A DNA stretch of 64,000 bases from Cristatella mucedo (taxonomy: Eukaryota; Bryozoa; Phylactolaemata; Cristatellidae), in contig WPIO01000013.1 of NCBI GenBank assembly GCA_009760855.2, positions 1,152,001-1,216,000 on the forward strand. Direction: 5' to 3'. Under the pieces are notes generated by a model, which was not told the DNA's origin, made no database searches, and saw only the letters and a list, made by a program, of their open reading frames with translations. This document shows, piece by piece, positions 34,575-47,084 of this stretch. Position numbers and translations under genes: made by a program. How positions within the stretch are numbered: the first letter of the stretch is position 1; every line of letters begins with the position of its first letter.

Positions 34575-35876
34575 ATCCCATACCATTCATGGTCTCAGTG
34601 TTGCTTAGGGTGTATAACAACCTTCTCAGGAATGCTGACTTGAGTAAAGTCTCTCTGCTCGTTCTGCTTGATCTTTCGGTACCATTTGATACTAGCGATC
34701 ACAAAGTACTGAGGACCCACTTAAGTACGGGGCAACCGGGCTCTGTCCTCGGTCCGCATCTTTTCACAGTTTATACTCTCTCCCTTGCCAATGTGATCGC
34801 CTTGCAAAATCTAGGCCTTCACTTCTATGCAGATGACATTCAGTTGTACCTTTGCTTTGATCCCTCCCAGCCCTCCAGCACGTCGAATTCTCTACACGCC
34901 CTTGCTTGCTTGTATGTATTGATGACATCTTCACATGGATGGCAGCAAACTTTCTGAAACTGAATGACGACAAAACCAACTTACTAGTTATGGGCTAACC
35001 AAGTGTGATTCGGAAATTGGAAAACCTAACGCTCAAAATCGGCTCTATCAGCATATCTCCTTTTAAATCTGTACGAAATCTGTGTCCTGTTCCAAAGCGA
35101 CCTTTCATATGACGACTACATCAGCTCCCAAATCGAGTCTGCCTACTTTAAGTAACATACAATTGCCGAAGTTGGACTTTCTTAGTGAGGGACGTTAAAT
35201 TCAAATTGGTCCACGCATTTGTGACATCCCGTCTCGACTTCTGTAACTCACTGCTTGCTGGTCCCCTTGCGTATGCGATCAGGCACTTACAGTTGGTTCG
35301 AAACTCTGCAGCTAGGCTCGTCTATCGGGAGCGTCGCAATTGTCACATTACACCACTTCTCTCCAACCTGCACTGGCTACCAGTCAAGCAGTGGATATAC
35401 TTGAAGGTTTTGTCGCTCACTTTTAGGTCCCTTCATTCTTTGGCTCCAGCCTACCTTTCAGATCTACTCCTCCACCAGGCCAAGCGCCGTACCAACCGCT
35501 TTTCGGAATCTAACTGTTTACCAAACATACCCAGTACAAACCTCAAATCCTTTAGAGACCGTGTCTTTAGTTTGAATTCTCCCACAGCCTGGAACTCACT
35601 ACCGATATGCCATAACTTCCCTTGACATGACGACTTTTAAAAAGAAGCTTAAGAAGCACCGTTTTCAACAGCATTTGGTGGGTCTCTGTGATTCGTTTTT
35701 CGTGTGCAAGTACCTGCTTACACTGTGCCTGCTGCTCGCAGATGTTACCAGCAATCATTTGGCAATGCTTTCTATACAGCATCTGTAAAGTGATTAGAAA
35801 AAGATTCAGTTCTCTGAGTGCACTATACTAACGTATTATTAGTATTACTATTATTATTATCATTATTATTATTATT
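34575..35876 (+). mobile_element. LINE-A copy with an internal deletion
   Basis: Plus-strand copy: [24 protein letters not shown], then a deletion after DHKVLR that removes the [10 protein letters not shown] region, then GSVLGP, YADDIQLY, and on to the C-terminus (35185-35625), 3' UTR and (TTATTA) tail at 35836-35876. Several frameshifts. Confidence 0.88.
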
Positions 35877-36295
35877 AAAAGCACGCGTTAGCGAGCACCA
35901 CCCTGCTTGAAGCGCCAAAGACTTATCAATTTAGTCAGTCGCTTTAAGCGGAGGCTATCGAACGGCTGCCGGCAGCCGGAAACAGCTAAAGCTAAAAGAA
36001 GCTTTGAAATGGCAATAAGTGGAAGCGATCGGTCGGTACACAGAATGATTCCTCTCGGCTTTTGAATGCCCCAGAGCCGATACTATGCGGTGGCTGCTGC
36101 TGCAATACTTTGTTCAGTACATTATTTAATGAAAATAATTTAATTGTACGGTCATTTTATTTTTGTGCAGGACGAGATGAAGCATTCAAGGAGGCTAAGA
36201 GGACCGGAGAAAGGCTAAGAGAAGTGAGTGGGAATGGGCTTCCTTGGTACGAGCATCTGCAGGCGCTTTAACCTAAGAAGCAGAAGCGGGTCAGT
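35877..36295. other. Unassigned DNA, possible short exon-like segment
   Basis: TTTTTGTGCAG at about 36160-36170 precedes a 52-base segment encoding DEAFKEAKRTGERLREV, followed by a GTGAGT. Too short and isolated to call a gene. Confidence 0.2.
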
Positions 36296-36701
36296 CTACC
36301 AATACCTCGTACAAACCTCAAATCCTTTGGAGACCGTGCATTTAGTTCGTGTGCTCCCAAAGCCTGGAACTCCCTCCCGACTTGCGTCAGAACATCCCTT
36401 GACTTGACCACATTTCAAAAGAACTTAAAAACACACCTATCTAGGACAGCATTTAGTGGGTCCCTGTGATTCGTCCTTGATGTGCTTATGCATGCTGACA
36501 CTGTGCATGCTGCCACTAACCACATTTGCATGCTGACCCTGTGCATGTCACCCCTAACTATGTTATTCGTGTTGTTTATCAAGCATGATATACTCACCAT
36601 TCAATTGCATTTCCCTTTGCAGCAAATGTAAAGCACCTAGAAAGAGATTGGGTTCTCTGCGGGCGCTTTATCAAGTGCATTATTATTATTATTATTATTA
36701 C
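36296..36701 (+). mobile_element. LINE-A 3' end
   Basis: Plus-strand copy from NLKSFGDRAFSS through the 3' UTR repeat units, hairpin and a (TTA)n tail (about 36678-36701). Close to the full-length copy. Confidence 0.9.
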
Positions 36702-37300
36702 AGAGAGACGGAGAAAGGAAAGTCCTGCGAAATCACCGCGAATCGTCCCGGGCGGAAGCAACCGAATGGATATTCGCTCTTGGCTTGGCGGTCTTCAACA
36801 GCATATCCTAGAACTTAGCCCGTGAGTCATTCTGTCTCAGCAAATTTGTTTACTTTCTTTACAATCCGCTTAATTAGGTAGCCGAAAGACGATCTAATCG
36901 TCACGTTGACAGGATATCAGGTGGAACCATCAAAAGCTGTGCGGTAGCAGAGCCTCCGCCCACCCGTCCCTATCGTGGATGAATTGCTGGAGGGGAGGTT
37001 CTCTGTAGCATATCTATGAAGGTGAGTGGGGCTGTCAGAGCTGCCACGGCGGCTGCTCCATTCTTCGTTGCATGCAGGCCCAAAATCATAGGCCAATAAT
37101 ATGCTAATAATAAATAGTAACAATAATAAAAATACTAATAAATAATAGGCCAATAATAGCTTTATTGCGAGGTAGCGAGAGCATTGGAAGCCGTGGCGAA
37201 GGGCACTGAAACGCCCCTTCAGCAAAGTGTCAAGCCCCTTCAGCGTCCCCGAGGATTTGCAGGCCCAACTCCAGTAAAGACCTGCATTTAAAAAGATTTT
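36702..37300. other. Unassigned DNA downstream of the sulfotransferase gene
   Basis: No gene recognised. AATAATA-rich around 37090-37150. May include 3' UTR of the minus-strand gene. Confidence 0.4.
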
Positions 37301-37307
37301 TCTTATG

Positions 37308-37376
37308 CTAATGCCAGCCCATGACCTTCAAAATTTCATAGCAATTAGCTATGTCCATTTTCCAGTTACACTTCCC
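37308..37376 (-). CDS. Candidate terminal exon of the sulfotransferase, probably frameshifted
   Basis: The acceptor TTGCTCTTAG lies just upstream of 37376. Joined in phase to the preceding exon (ending RKG), the frame reads GEV and meets TAA. Two bases out of phase the sequence reads NWKMD. The family normally has a G-D/N-W-K motif shortly after RKG, so a 2-base loss at this point is the simplest reading. The shifted frame then ends at TAG 37308-37310, shorter than the usual 30-40 residue end. The true last exon may instead lie elsewhere. Confidence 0.4.
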   Translation of the reverse strand, partial: GKCNWKMDIANCYEILKVMGWH

Positions 37377-37469
37377 CTAAGAGCAACACGGGCGATTTAA
37401 GGTGAATTGATCACTGTAGTCTCACTCGTGGCCGGTGAGTGCACGGTGAATTGGTGACGTGCTAGTTAC

Positions 37470-40400
37470 CTTTACGAAGTAATGGTGTGTCTGGATGCTC
37501 TGCCTTCATCGACTCGAACGTACATGACTTGGCTATTCTCTGCACCGTGTCGTCCGAAATGGACTTGCCAAGGAATGCCGCGATGGCCGCCACGGCATTC
37601 GGCAGATCCTACAGGGAAGAAAGTTAGCTTTTTCTTTATCCCTTGAACCGGCAAGTGAGGAATGCAGAATGCAAGCATGCACACGTCTTCATCCTCGTCT
37701 GACTATCGTAAATCATCTCGTAGTGCCAGGATTCAGCTCGCGAATGACTCCGTAAGTGGGAGGTTACAGAGGGGTCGAGGGCAGTGCCTCAACGCCACGA
37801 GAGCGCTTTATTTCGATCCGACGAAGGCTACATCGCCCAAAAGAACATACTGCTAACGAATAGGTGGGATAAGCAATATTCAACTTGTCGACGATGTATC
37901 CAAGAGGATTTTTTCTTAGCTTTCGCGGCGCGTTTCCACCTACTTGCTTCATTGCTTCGTATTTTAGGGTCAAAACATTTGATCGTTCCCCATTACGTTG
38001 GAAGTCCTTATAATGGTCGTACCATGCCCCAAAAAGAACTGCAAGCAGAATAAAAAAATGGGGGAAATGCTATTGCACACGATTTAATTGACTCGCAGGC
38101 TCACGAAATATGCTGCAGCTTCGGATGGCCTTACCTCGACCCGAGTAGAACGACTCAAAGAATTCGTCCCAGGTCAGAGGCAACTGTACTCCATGGGCAC
38201 TAGCCACGTATTGCACCCATGGATATAAGCTCACAGCAATATCCCGAGGGTCACGATACACGTAAATGACCTGCAAAAATGCCCAACTGAAGCCGTTTAT
38301 CACTGACTGCCGGATGACCTTCGCGATGCTCTCTGCACATAAATAAGCTGAAATTTGGTACAGCTCTGGAAAAAAGGAAGATGGCCAAAGAAATCATTGA
38401 GCAAAAAAAAAATGGTGGCGTTCAACACCTCGCAGCTTCCCAGTTTCGACTAGCGCACGCCGACCACAGCTCGGCTGCCGGTGACTAAGTCAGCTTGGGC
38501 TCTAAAGAACTCTAAAAAAGTTCCGCAGACGCTTCATTGGGCGTCCGCTGTTGGAGTCAAATGTATTCGTCGTCAGCTCTAGCGCACATAGCTTGCCGAT
38601 CCCGACAGCAGCAATACCACCATAAGCAGTGAGCTAGTGAGCGCGTACGAAGTTCAAAGCCTATACTTGCTAACAACGCTCTACCGTCACGTCAAACGAA
38701 TCAAAGCTTCTTCAGGTAAATGCAATAGCGAATTAGCTGCAGCCGGTAGCCAGTAGGCAATCTTCGTCTCTACGTAGGGTCTCGTTGCCAGACGCTAGTT
38801 TACAGATGAAGTGAGCAGAAGCCGACGTTTTAAACCCGTTTCAGCCCCTGGCTGTGAAAAGCATGCACGCTAAAAAAAACACGAAAATCCACATGCACGA
38901 CTCAGACGTTGGGCTACCCACAGACGAACGGCTAGACACAGTCGATACGCTCTGGCTGCACACTGTCTATTGTAATTCCCTTTTGGCTGGGCTACCAAAG
39001 AAATCAATTAGGCCACTGCTGCTGACTATGAATATGGCTGCATGGCTAGTCTTCAAGTCCCAGAGGTTTCAGCACGAGTCTTCTTTGCTAAAAGAGTTAG
39101 GTTGGATGCCGGTTGAGCAACGGATACAGAGCAAAGTTCTTACACTGACCAACAAGGCCTGCCACGGCTTGGCTCCTTCGTACCTAGCTGAACTGCTGCA
39201 TCAGTTTCAGCCTGTTCGCGCCCTCAGGTCCTGTGTGGACAATAAAGTAGGTGTTTCATTCCTCCGCTTGAAGATCGTTGGCGACAGAAGCTTTAGCTCT
39301 GCAAGTCCTAGACTGTGGAACTTGCTTCCACAATTCTTATGCAACGACAATACTCTCCTGCTGCCGACTATGGCTCATCATTTTCAGCGGTCCTGAGCTG
39401 CTACTTCCAAGCTACTCACTACCTCAACTGCTCTCCTGACTCTGCTATGCTTCCCACTTTCTCTTTGTTGCGTGAGACGAAGTCTGTTGGCTACCGAATG
39501 CGTACCGAAAGCCGCTTAGGCTGTGAGTGCGCTATACAAAACTCTCCTGCGTAACACCCACATGGTCTTTATGACTTTGTGGAGTTACAGATGGAGATAC
39601 ATTACTTTGCAGCCCATGGTGAAGGACCCTTATCCAAAAATGCTGATGTCAACAATCAACCATCTCCTCAACCGCTCCCAGGTTAGCTCCTTACCGGATG
39701 GTCCCTGTGATGATCTAGCTGATCGCTGCTCTATCTTCTTTGTCCAGAAGATAGACAAGATCAGGAGTTCACCCTAAGATGGCAGCAGCCCCCCCCCAGA
39801 TTGCTGTCCCTCGATTCCTTGCCGCACTTCAATGTCTACATTCAAGATCACTGGTGATCTCGAACTGAAGTTCATATCGCAATCAAAGAACATAACAATT
39901 CCTTTGGATCCTATTCCCACTGTCCTGCTCCTACGTTGCATTGAACTGCTGCTGCCATGCATTCCTAACATTATTAATATGTCATAGACCTCAGATCATG
40001 TCCCAACAGCTTTCAAAAAAGCTGTAGTCAGGCCATTACTCAAGAAAGCGACACTAGACCAAGAGAACTTGAGCAACTACCGCCCAGTCTCCCTTCTACG
40101 ATTCCTATCAAAGACACTTGAACGAGTCGTGGCTGACCAGCTGAACTCATATATTGAAACTTCAAAACTTGCTAGTAACTTCAAGTCTGGCTTTAGAGCT
40201 CATCACATCAGTCCACGGAGTCAGCATTACTCCAGGAGTACAACGACGTACCTAGGAATGCAGACATGGGTAGAGTATCTCTACTTGTTTTACTCGATCT
40301 TTCGGCAGCTTTTGATACTATCAATCACCAAGTCTTTCTTGAGCGCCTCTCGTCTCGCCTGGGCATCACTGGCACTGCTCAGCGATGGTTCAGGTCCTAT

Positions 40401-42251
40401 CTCAGTCGGAGACTCCAGATTATTGATGTGAATGGACAAATAGAATCATCCGATGTACCTCTGAAATATGAGGTACCTCAGAGCTCCGTGCTCGGTTCGG
40501 TTCTTTTCGTGGTTTATACTCTCCCTCTTGCCGATGTGATTGCCAAGCACAATCTAGGCTTTCACTTCTATGCAGATGACACTAGAATGACTCTAATGGC
40601 GCTTTATCAAGTGTATTACTATTAATATTATTATTGAGCTGCTGGTTTCTGCCGCTGCGATCGAGGTACTCGGCAGCGGAAGCCATTTCGCTACAGAGGT
40701 TCGGCTGGGTAAATAACGGCTGGCAAGGGAAGTTCGGCCAAGACCTGGATCTATAGCTCCGACTGCACTTCCCTTCGGTATGAAATCTGTCAGAAGCGCG
40801 AGCCAGAAGGCTTGAACGAGGCGTTCGACAATTCCACGTGCATGTGGGTGGTAGAGTATTTCTAGTCTAGTGGAGAGTCCCTGACTCGTTACTGACATCA
40901 TTCTTTGAATTCGTCACACTGCTGATACTGCCGATGACTGACCAGTGAAGAAGAAAGCGTGAGGATTACTACAATGCAATGGGAATAGTTGGTTAAACAT
41001 ATAGGTTTGTCTTGTAAATATCCAGCGACCAAGAGATGGCCACGTAGATGGCCATCTAAAGTCAGGACCGATATTGAGTGCCGCAGAGCGGTGGTCGCGG
41101 TAGTCGTAGCTTCATCGCTAGAGCACCGCACCCGGACACGCTTGGTCGTTTTCTGCGCTCGAGCTGCCATCTGTCGGCACTCAGCTGCACTGCAGCAGAC
41201 GGCCTTCGGTCGTTAGATCGATCAAAGCGTTATTCATTAACGTACGTAAAAGCTCTATTATTTAAGTAGTTTTTCCGGCATATTAGAGAAGTTTTCATCA
41301 AACGCACCTCGAATGTCTCAAATTTTCAAAATTAATTATTTTAACAATTTTTCGCGGGTGCACGCCACGTTTGAATATTTTGCTATCAAATTTATATAGA
41401 AAAATAGCTCGAGTAACAGCGATGGCCATGTTAGATAACGCCGTAAAACTCGGCTCCAAAATCAAGGTCATGCTGTGACTCAATTGTATATGGCTGATGC
41501 CATCACATCTCCAACAACCAAGTCTCGTTTCAGGCTTGTTGCACGGAAGCGCACAATGCCACCGACAGCCCCTCTATAAGTAGTCGGAGCGGCGATCTGA
41601 CCTTGGCCTTCCCTTCCAGTACCGAAGGCGGCAGCATCGATATGTATAAGTGAGTCATTATCACCCTTGGCGACGGTAAGGCTGACAGTTCATCCAAGGT
41701 TCGAGGCATGTGACCTATTGGTCCCTATAAATGAAAGGCCAGCTTAAAGAAAGCTTATAGTATAGCTACAAGCCGTGCATCCAAGCCGTGCAATATTAGT
41801 TTCACATTCAAAGTGACAAAGCCGGATCAGCTCAGCGGCGGTTTTTTGCAGTTAAACAGTACCACAGTTGAATCACCGCGCGGCGAGACCTCCAAATACG
41901 CCTCCGAACGACGTTCTTTGGCGAGTTCCAAGTCACCCGCGTACATAACTTTGTGAGCAATATCGGCGACCCAATGTGTACCTAAACGTAGTCGGTCACG
42001 CGATGGACAAGACGCATGATGGACCCAACTGAATATTGCAGCGGCCGCCTGGCTTCAATAACTTCAACGGCGATGCGCCGGTAGCCTGCACGCTCGCGCT
42101 TACCCGCTTTGTGGTAAGTGCACACAAATATGTCATCGTCTCTCACGTCTGAGTACGTCTCGACCGCCTCCACACGACGGCGGGGAGAAACCAACTCACT
42201 TAATACTAACCCCTTAAACGTATACATTGACATAGCTGATTCCATGGTCAT
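37470..42251 (-). CDS. Cytosolic sulfotransferase (SULT family), six exons
   Basis: Exons at 42251-42104, 41981-41863, 41724-41602, 38270-38135, 38038-37944 and 37608-37470 join with matching phases and GT/AG borders to give 254 residues. The family moves sulfate from PAPS to hydroxyl or amine groups of small molecules in the cytosol. The PAPS loop is TYHKAGTHW (45-53), with Lys48 kept but the usual Pro replaced by His47. The catalytic His is His114 in IMTHLY, but the Lys of the KTH motif is Met112. The 3'-phosphate site is [11 protein letters not shown] (134-144) and RKG closes at 252-254. [12 protein letters not shown] and [11 protein letters not shown] segments are typical. Intron 3 (3.3 kb) holds LINE-B, LINE-A and gypsy relics. 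The exon 2 donor (GTACTG) is weak. The start is the first ATG in frame. Substrate unknown; the last exon is doubtful. Confidence 0.92.
38855..39612 (+). mobile_element. LINE-B 3' fragment, longest copy
   Basis: The plus strand encodes the C-terminal part of a LINE reverse transcriptase: [52 protein letters not shown] and RSCVDNKV. A non-coding end GTTACAGATGGAGATACATT follows. It is antisense inside sulfotransferase intron 3 and gives the clearest picture of LINE-B here. Confidence 0.85.
39613..40632 (+). mobile_element. LINE-A copy with a terminal deletion
   Basis: Plus-strand copy: [20 protein letters not shown], then the reverse transcriptase start ([11 protein letters not shown]), [22 protein letters not shown] and YADDT. 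It jumps at about 40583 straight to the last bases of the element (GGCGCTTTATCAAGTG) and an ATTATT tail. The codon that is TAG in the 22975 copy is CAG here. Lies in sulfotransferase intron 3. Confidence 0.9.
40635..41215 (-). pseudogene. Ty3/gypsy-type integrase relic
   Basis: The minus strand near 40780-40890 reads [21 protein letters not shown], similar to the integrase core end (YHPQ.NG.VER) that carries the catalytic Glu. A frame-shifted [18 protein letters not shown]-like continuation fits the WT..LP.VLLG.R segment. The upstream frame to 41170 is not recognisable. No LTRs seen. In sulfotransferase intron 3. Confidence 0.5.
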
Positions 42252-43400
42252 AGGAGTAACGGTTCCACCGCTGAACGTCCAATCTAAAAGATTTCGGTTA
42301 GTGTAAATCCACGGAAATCTGTAATGCTACCATACACCAAAACTCGGTGCGCCCTAATAATTATGGAAGCTTTATTTCGGTAGCAACTCAAGCGGATCCC
42401 TTAGCTACGTAGTAGATCAGGTGACGCCTTCACATAGCAAACCCAAATGCTTTGGGGGGATAAAAGGGGTCATACTCAGCGACGCGAAATAGATTAAAAG
42501 TTACAAAGGTGTGACCGCACAAGCGTCTATCTCCCCCCCCCCCGTGATCTGCCGGTAGACCGTGCAATGCAGTGCTGTACCTCGGTTAAAACAAACGTGG
42601 CCACAACTGGGAGCCGAAAGCGACAGTTTATTGCGGGGCGGTTAGCAGCGTTTACGTACTGGAGCAAGCGCTTTACGCGGCGTGAACCTCTGCGAATGAG
42701 TTTAACTATCGAACTCCCAAAGCCAGGTATAACAAACTCAAGTATGCTTGCGATCGCTACCGTCGATGGTCCTGACCCTCAAGGCGAACTGCCACAGAAC
42801 AGCAAGATACGATACGAGTGGCTAGCAGAGTAACCTGTGGAACGCAAGTGCGCCAAGTCTGAGTTATACCTAGGTGTTCGTCGCCGTAGGTTCGGAATTC
42901 TCGTGCTCTCGAAGCGTTATCTCTCGATTGAGCGACTAAAGCTGCAGGCCCAAGCTCTAACTGTGATCTTACTTTCGCTCCCCCATCTGAACTCCTGAAC
43001 TCAGGTGCAGTTGCTATTCTCTCGGAACAAACTCTTGTTTTTGTTGCTTAGGTATATTCATTTTCTTAATTAGCTTTAAATCCTAGGCTGACGGCATTCC
43101 TGCGCCTGCCGACCAGATTCGCGCCTCAGTTAATGCAGCATATTAGTCGGTCCACATCCTGACCGCGTCGTCTGCTCAAAGCTCCATTCTAACATGAGTA
43201 AATCTCGCTGTCAGATTACCCCCTCGCTCTCCTTTAATTATCCAATGGGTCCCCTCCACGGATTCTACTTGGCTAGATCCGTGCTACTTGGCTAAATCCG
43301 TGCCACAGGTTGCTCAAGGCCCGGTAATTAAACCCACTGTGACAAGGGCTCGTATCGCGGCTAGCGTGAGAGCCGCCAATGTGCAAGGTACCATCATCCT
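42252..43400. other. Upstream region of the sulfotransferase, no feature recognised
   Basis: Presumably holds the promoter and 5' UTR of the minus-strand gene. A C-run lies at about 42533-42543. The plus-strand frame at 42567-42833 has no known motif. Confidence 0.4.
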
Positions 43401-43429
43401 TTGACATGAGCTCTGCACTACATTACTTT

Positions 43430-43790
43430 ACAGCAGCAGCACTTGTCGCTGGCTGAAGAACCGGCGTCTAAACGTCTCGACGACAGGTCAGTAGGCACCA
43501 TGAGGCAACTTGAGGCATGCAGGCTGCAACAGTTTGTCAACCTGACAAAAAGCTGCAGCACTGATCCAGCTGAGAAGCAGCATATTAGCTTAGTAGGCAA
43601 GGTCAAGAATGCGCACAACCAGTCGTGCTTGTATGTGCTTTTAACATGGCTGCCGTCACTTCTGAGGGCACAGCCACTTACGAAGGCTCAATTATCGAGT
43701 GAGCACGACAAAAAGTGCACAAAGGTGGAGGTCGGCGTATTCAACTGCCTCGTTTACGTAGGGACAGAGGAGACTTGGCAACGGCCACTC
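43430..43790 (+). other. Open frame of unknown status
   Basis: A plus-strand frame stays open from CAGCAGCAC after TTACTTTACAG (43431) to the SINE-2 copy. It contains LAEEPASKRLDD, RQLEACRLQQFVNLTKS and EKQHISLVGKVKNAH. The composition looks protein-like but I recognise no family. CGACAG|GTCAGT at about 43488 could be a splice donor. It may be a decayed or chance frame. Confidence 0.2.
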
Positions 43791-43814
43791 CTGTTCACAG
43801 CAGGCAATAACGAA

Positions 43815-43945
43815 TTGCTTGCCGCGCAGGACTTGAACCCACTAGTGAGCGATCGTGCGTTGCCAAGGGCAAGCGACGGTGACAGCCGTCAAGTCTCTTC
43901 TGCCGCCATATAAATGAGACGGTTAAATCAGCTAATACCTGGGTG
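43815..43945 (+). mobile_element. SINE-2 copy, 3' part
   Basis: Plus strand: GCGATCGTGCGTTGCC, CGACGGTGACAGCCG, TCTCTTCTGCCGCC, TATAAATGAGACGGTTAAAT and CAGCTAAT, the SINE-2 body and tail. The head is unclear. Confidence 0.65.
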
Positions 43946-44154
43946 GTGGCTGAACTTCAAGCACCTTAACCATAGGCTAAGTCCTGGGGGCGAGAGGGAA
44001 ACGGGGAGGAATAGAGATGCATTAATTGCTCGTGGACAATTGACGCTGGATATCATTAAGGAAGAAGACCGCTTTCACCTTAAATAATTATATTTGGCAT
44101 GCTACATGACTATTGGCTACTTACTGAAATGAGTTGCTGAGGATCTTGCTAGAT

Positions 44155-44470
<316 letters not shown>

Positions 44471-44879
44471 CACTTGGCTAGATTTTAGTGTAACTCTACG
44501 CATGCATAGTGAACGAAAAGTTGTTATTTCCTCTATAGTCATCCTAAATATGCGGGCCTAAGTTGGTCCTAAAATTCCATAAATTGTTCCGCAGTGTATT
44601 TCCTAGGCTAGGGAATCGGCTGTGCGGCGTGTTCGATCAGCGAATCAACCTAGGCAGTTTTGAACGTGAGTCATGTGGACCCGTGAGTCCGTGGGTCCGT
44701 AACGACAAATAGCTGATGTCACGCTTACTACTCGCTCGTAGTGATAATAATAGTACTGTTACGACGGCGCAGCCACAATGACGGTCATGTCAAAAATATA
44801 AGAGGGATAAGCTACTAGATGCACTCAAGCAGTTAAAATTGTACATTAAACGGTGAATCTGATTATGAAATAGTGATGA

Positions 44880-45012
44880 CGTGGGTATTTGCTCAGCGGT
44901 AAGGTACTCCCTCTTCACTGCTCAGATTTCAGGCTTCCTGCAAGCGGTAGCGATAGTCGATAAGGCTCTTCTGTCGCAATATAGATGGGTCTGTTCAATC
45001 AGCTAACCTTTT
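44880..45012 (+). mobile_element. SINE-2 copy
   Basis: Plus strand: tRNA-like head (TTGCTCAGCGGTAAGGTAC), a weak B box (GATTTCAGGC), GCGGTAGCGATAGTCG, then AAGGCTCTTCTGTCGC and a tail ending CAATCAGCTAACC. Confidence 0.7.
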
Positions 45013-45244
45013 TATGAGCAGGCGTTCACTAAAACTTTATTTAATTATGTATTTGAATGCTGTACTAATTACAGGTACACTTACAGGTCTATGCACACGT
45101 AGGACTAATCACCAAGACGTAGATGTCATATATCTTCGGAATGGATAACAATGAAGAGCCGGACCGGAGCAGTTAGTATGACGGGCGCTCCGCCGGTCGA
45201 TTGATTCATTTCGGCTATGCCTACGCGAATCCGCACACTTCTTT

Positions 45245-46330
45245 TCACACTTTCATTTTAAAATTGAATTTTCCGTGTGTGAAATGTCATTTTGGAACAG
45301 AACACCTAGACTTTGTACAGATGCAACAGGACATATGCTGGCAGAGTCAGTTTTGAACATTGGGTTTTCCAATTTCTGAATCAGGCTTAGTTTGCTCATA
45401 ACTAGTAAGTTGGTTTTATCATCATCCAATTTAAGATAGTTTGCTGTCATCCATGTGTGGACGGCATCAATACATTCAGCAATGGAGTTGAGAGAATACG
45501 ACGTACTTGAGGTCTAGGAGAGATCAAAATCAAAGGTACAATTCTGTGTCAATTGCATAGAAGTGAAAGCCTGGATTGTACTAGGCAATCACAATGACAG
45601 GAGGAAAAGTATAAACTGTGTAAAGATGCCGACCGAGCGTAGAGCCCTAAGGTAACGCACACTTCAGCGGTTCTTCGGATGACCTTTGTCCGTTCACATC
45701 AATACTCTGGAGTCTCCCACTGAGATACAATCTGAACCATTGCAGTGCAGTGCCAATGGTGTCTGCAGGATGAGAAGCGTTCACGAAAGACTTGGTGATT
45801 AAGTGTATCAAACGCTGCCGAAAGATCAAGAAAAACAAGCAGATAGACTTTACCCGTCTGCATTCCTGAGGTCAATATACACCCGAGGCAATAGTGACAG
45901 TGAAGTGATTAGCTCTAAGTCCAGACTGGAACTTACTTGCTAGGTTTGAGGTTTCAATGTAAGAGTTCAGCCGGCCTGCCACAACTCGTTAAAGTGTCTT
46001 TGATGTGAACGGTAGAAGAGAGACTATCTGAAACTGCGAACGTTCTCTTGATCTAGTGTCGCTTTCTTGATTAGTGGCCTGACAATAGCCTTTTGAAAGG
46101 GGGAAGGGACATGACCTGAGGCTCAGGGCATATTTATTATTTTAGTTATGCATGGCAGCGGAAGATGTATACATCGTAGAAGTAGGACAGTGGGAATAGG
46201 GTCTAGATGACTAGTAGTCTTCTTTGACAGGGAGATGAATTTCACAATAAGGTCCTCGTGGCCTCCTTGAATGTAGATATAGAGGTCATGCACGTAATTG
46301 AGGGAATGGAGTCTTGTGTTGATGTTATTG
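45245..46330 (-). mobile_element. LINE-A copy, 5'- and 3'-truncated
   Basis: Minus-strand fragment covering the mid reverse transcriptase. Frames include LKLDDDKTNLLVMSK (45253-45450) and YLSGRLQSIDVNGQ (45647-45838). It extends back past the SNYRPVSL region to about 46330. It keeps CAG at the site that is TAG in two other copies. Confidence 0.85.
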
Positions 46331-46591
46331 AGAGACAGAAGTCAAGGAGAATATGAGATCTTACTCCGACGCGACCTGCAGCACCTAAGCTCCATCAGAC
46401 CTTGGCCCTCTTACACTCTCAGTTCACCGCTAAAAATTAGCCGTCACGTTCATTGATTAAAGACCTCGAGTTATTGGCAGCAGAATTGTTTTCGCTCTAG
46501 CTCTGTGGTAGAGTTTGAAACGACTTTGATCCTTCGCCTCCTTCGCTCTCCGCATTTCGGCTCATGTACTTTCCGGCGCTTCCTTATAATA

Positions 46592-47084
<493 letters not shown>

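Noticed and set aside
36170-36222. Short exon-like segment encoding DEAFKEAKRTGERLREV
   Set aside because: Only 52 bases, no neighbouring exon and no family; kept as a remark only.
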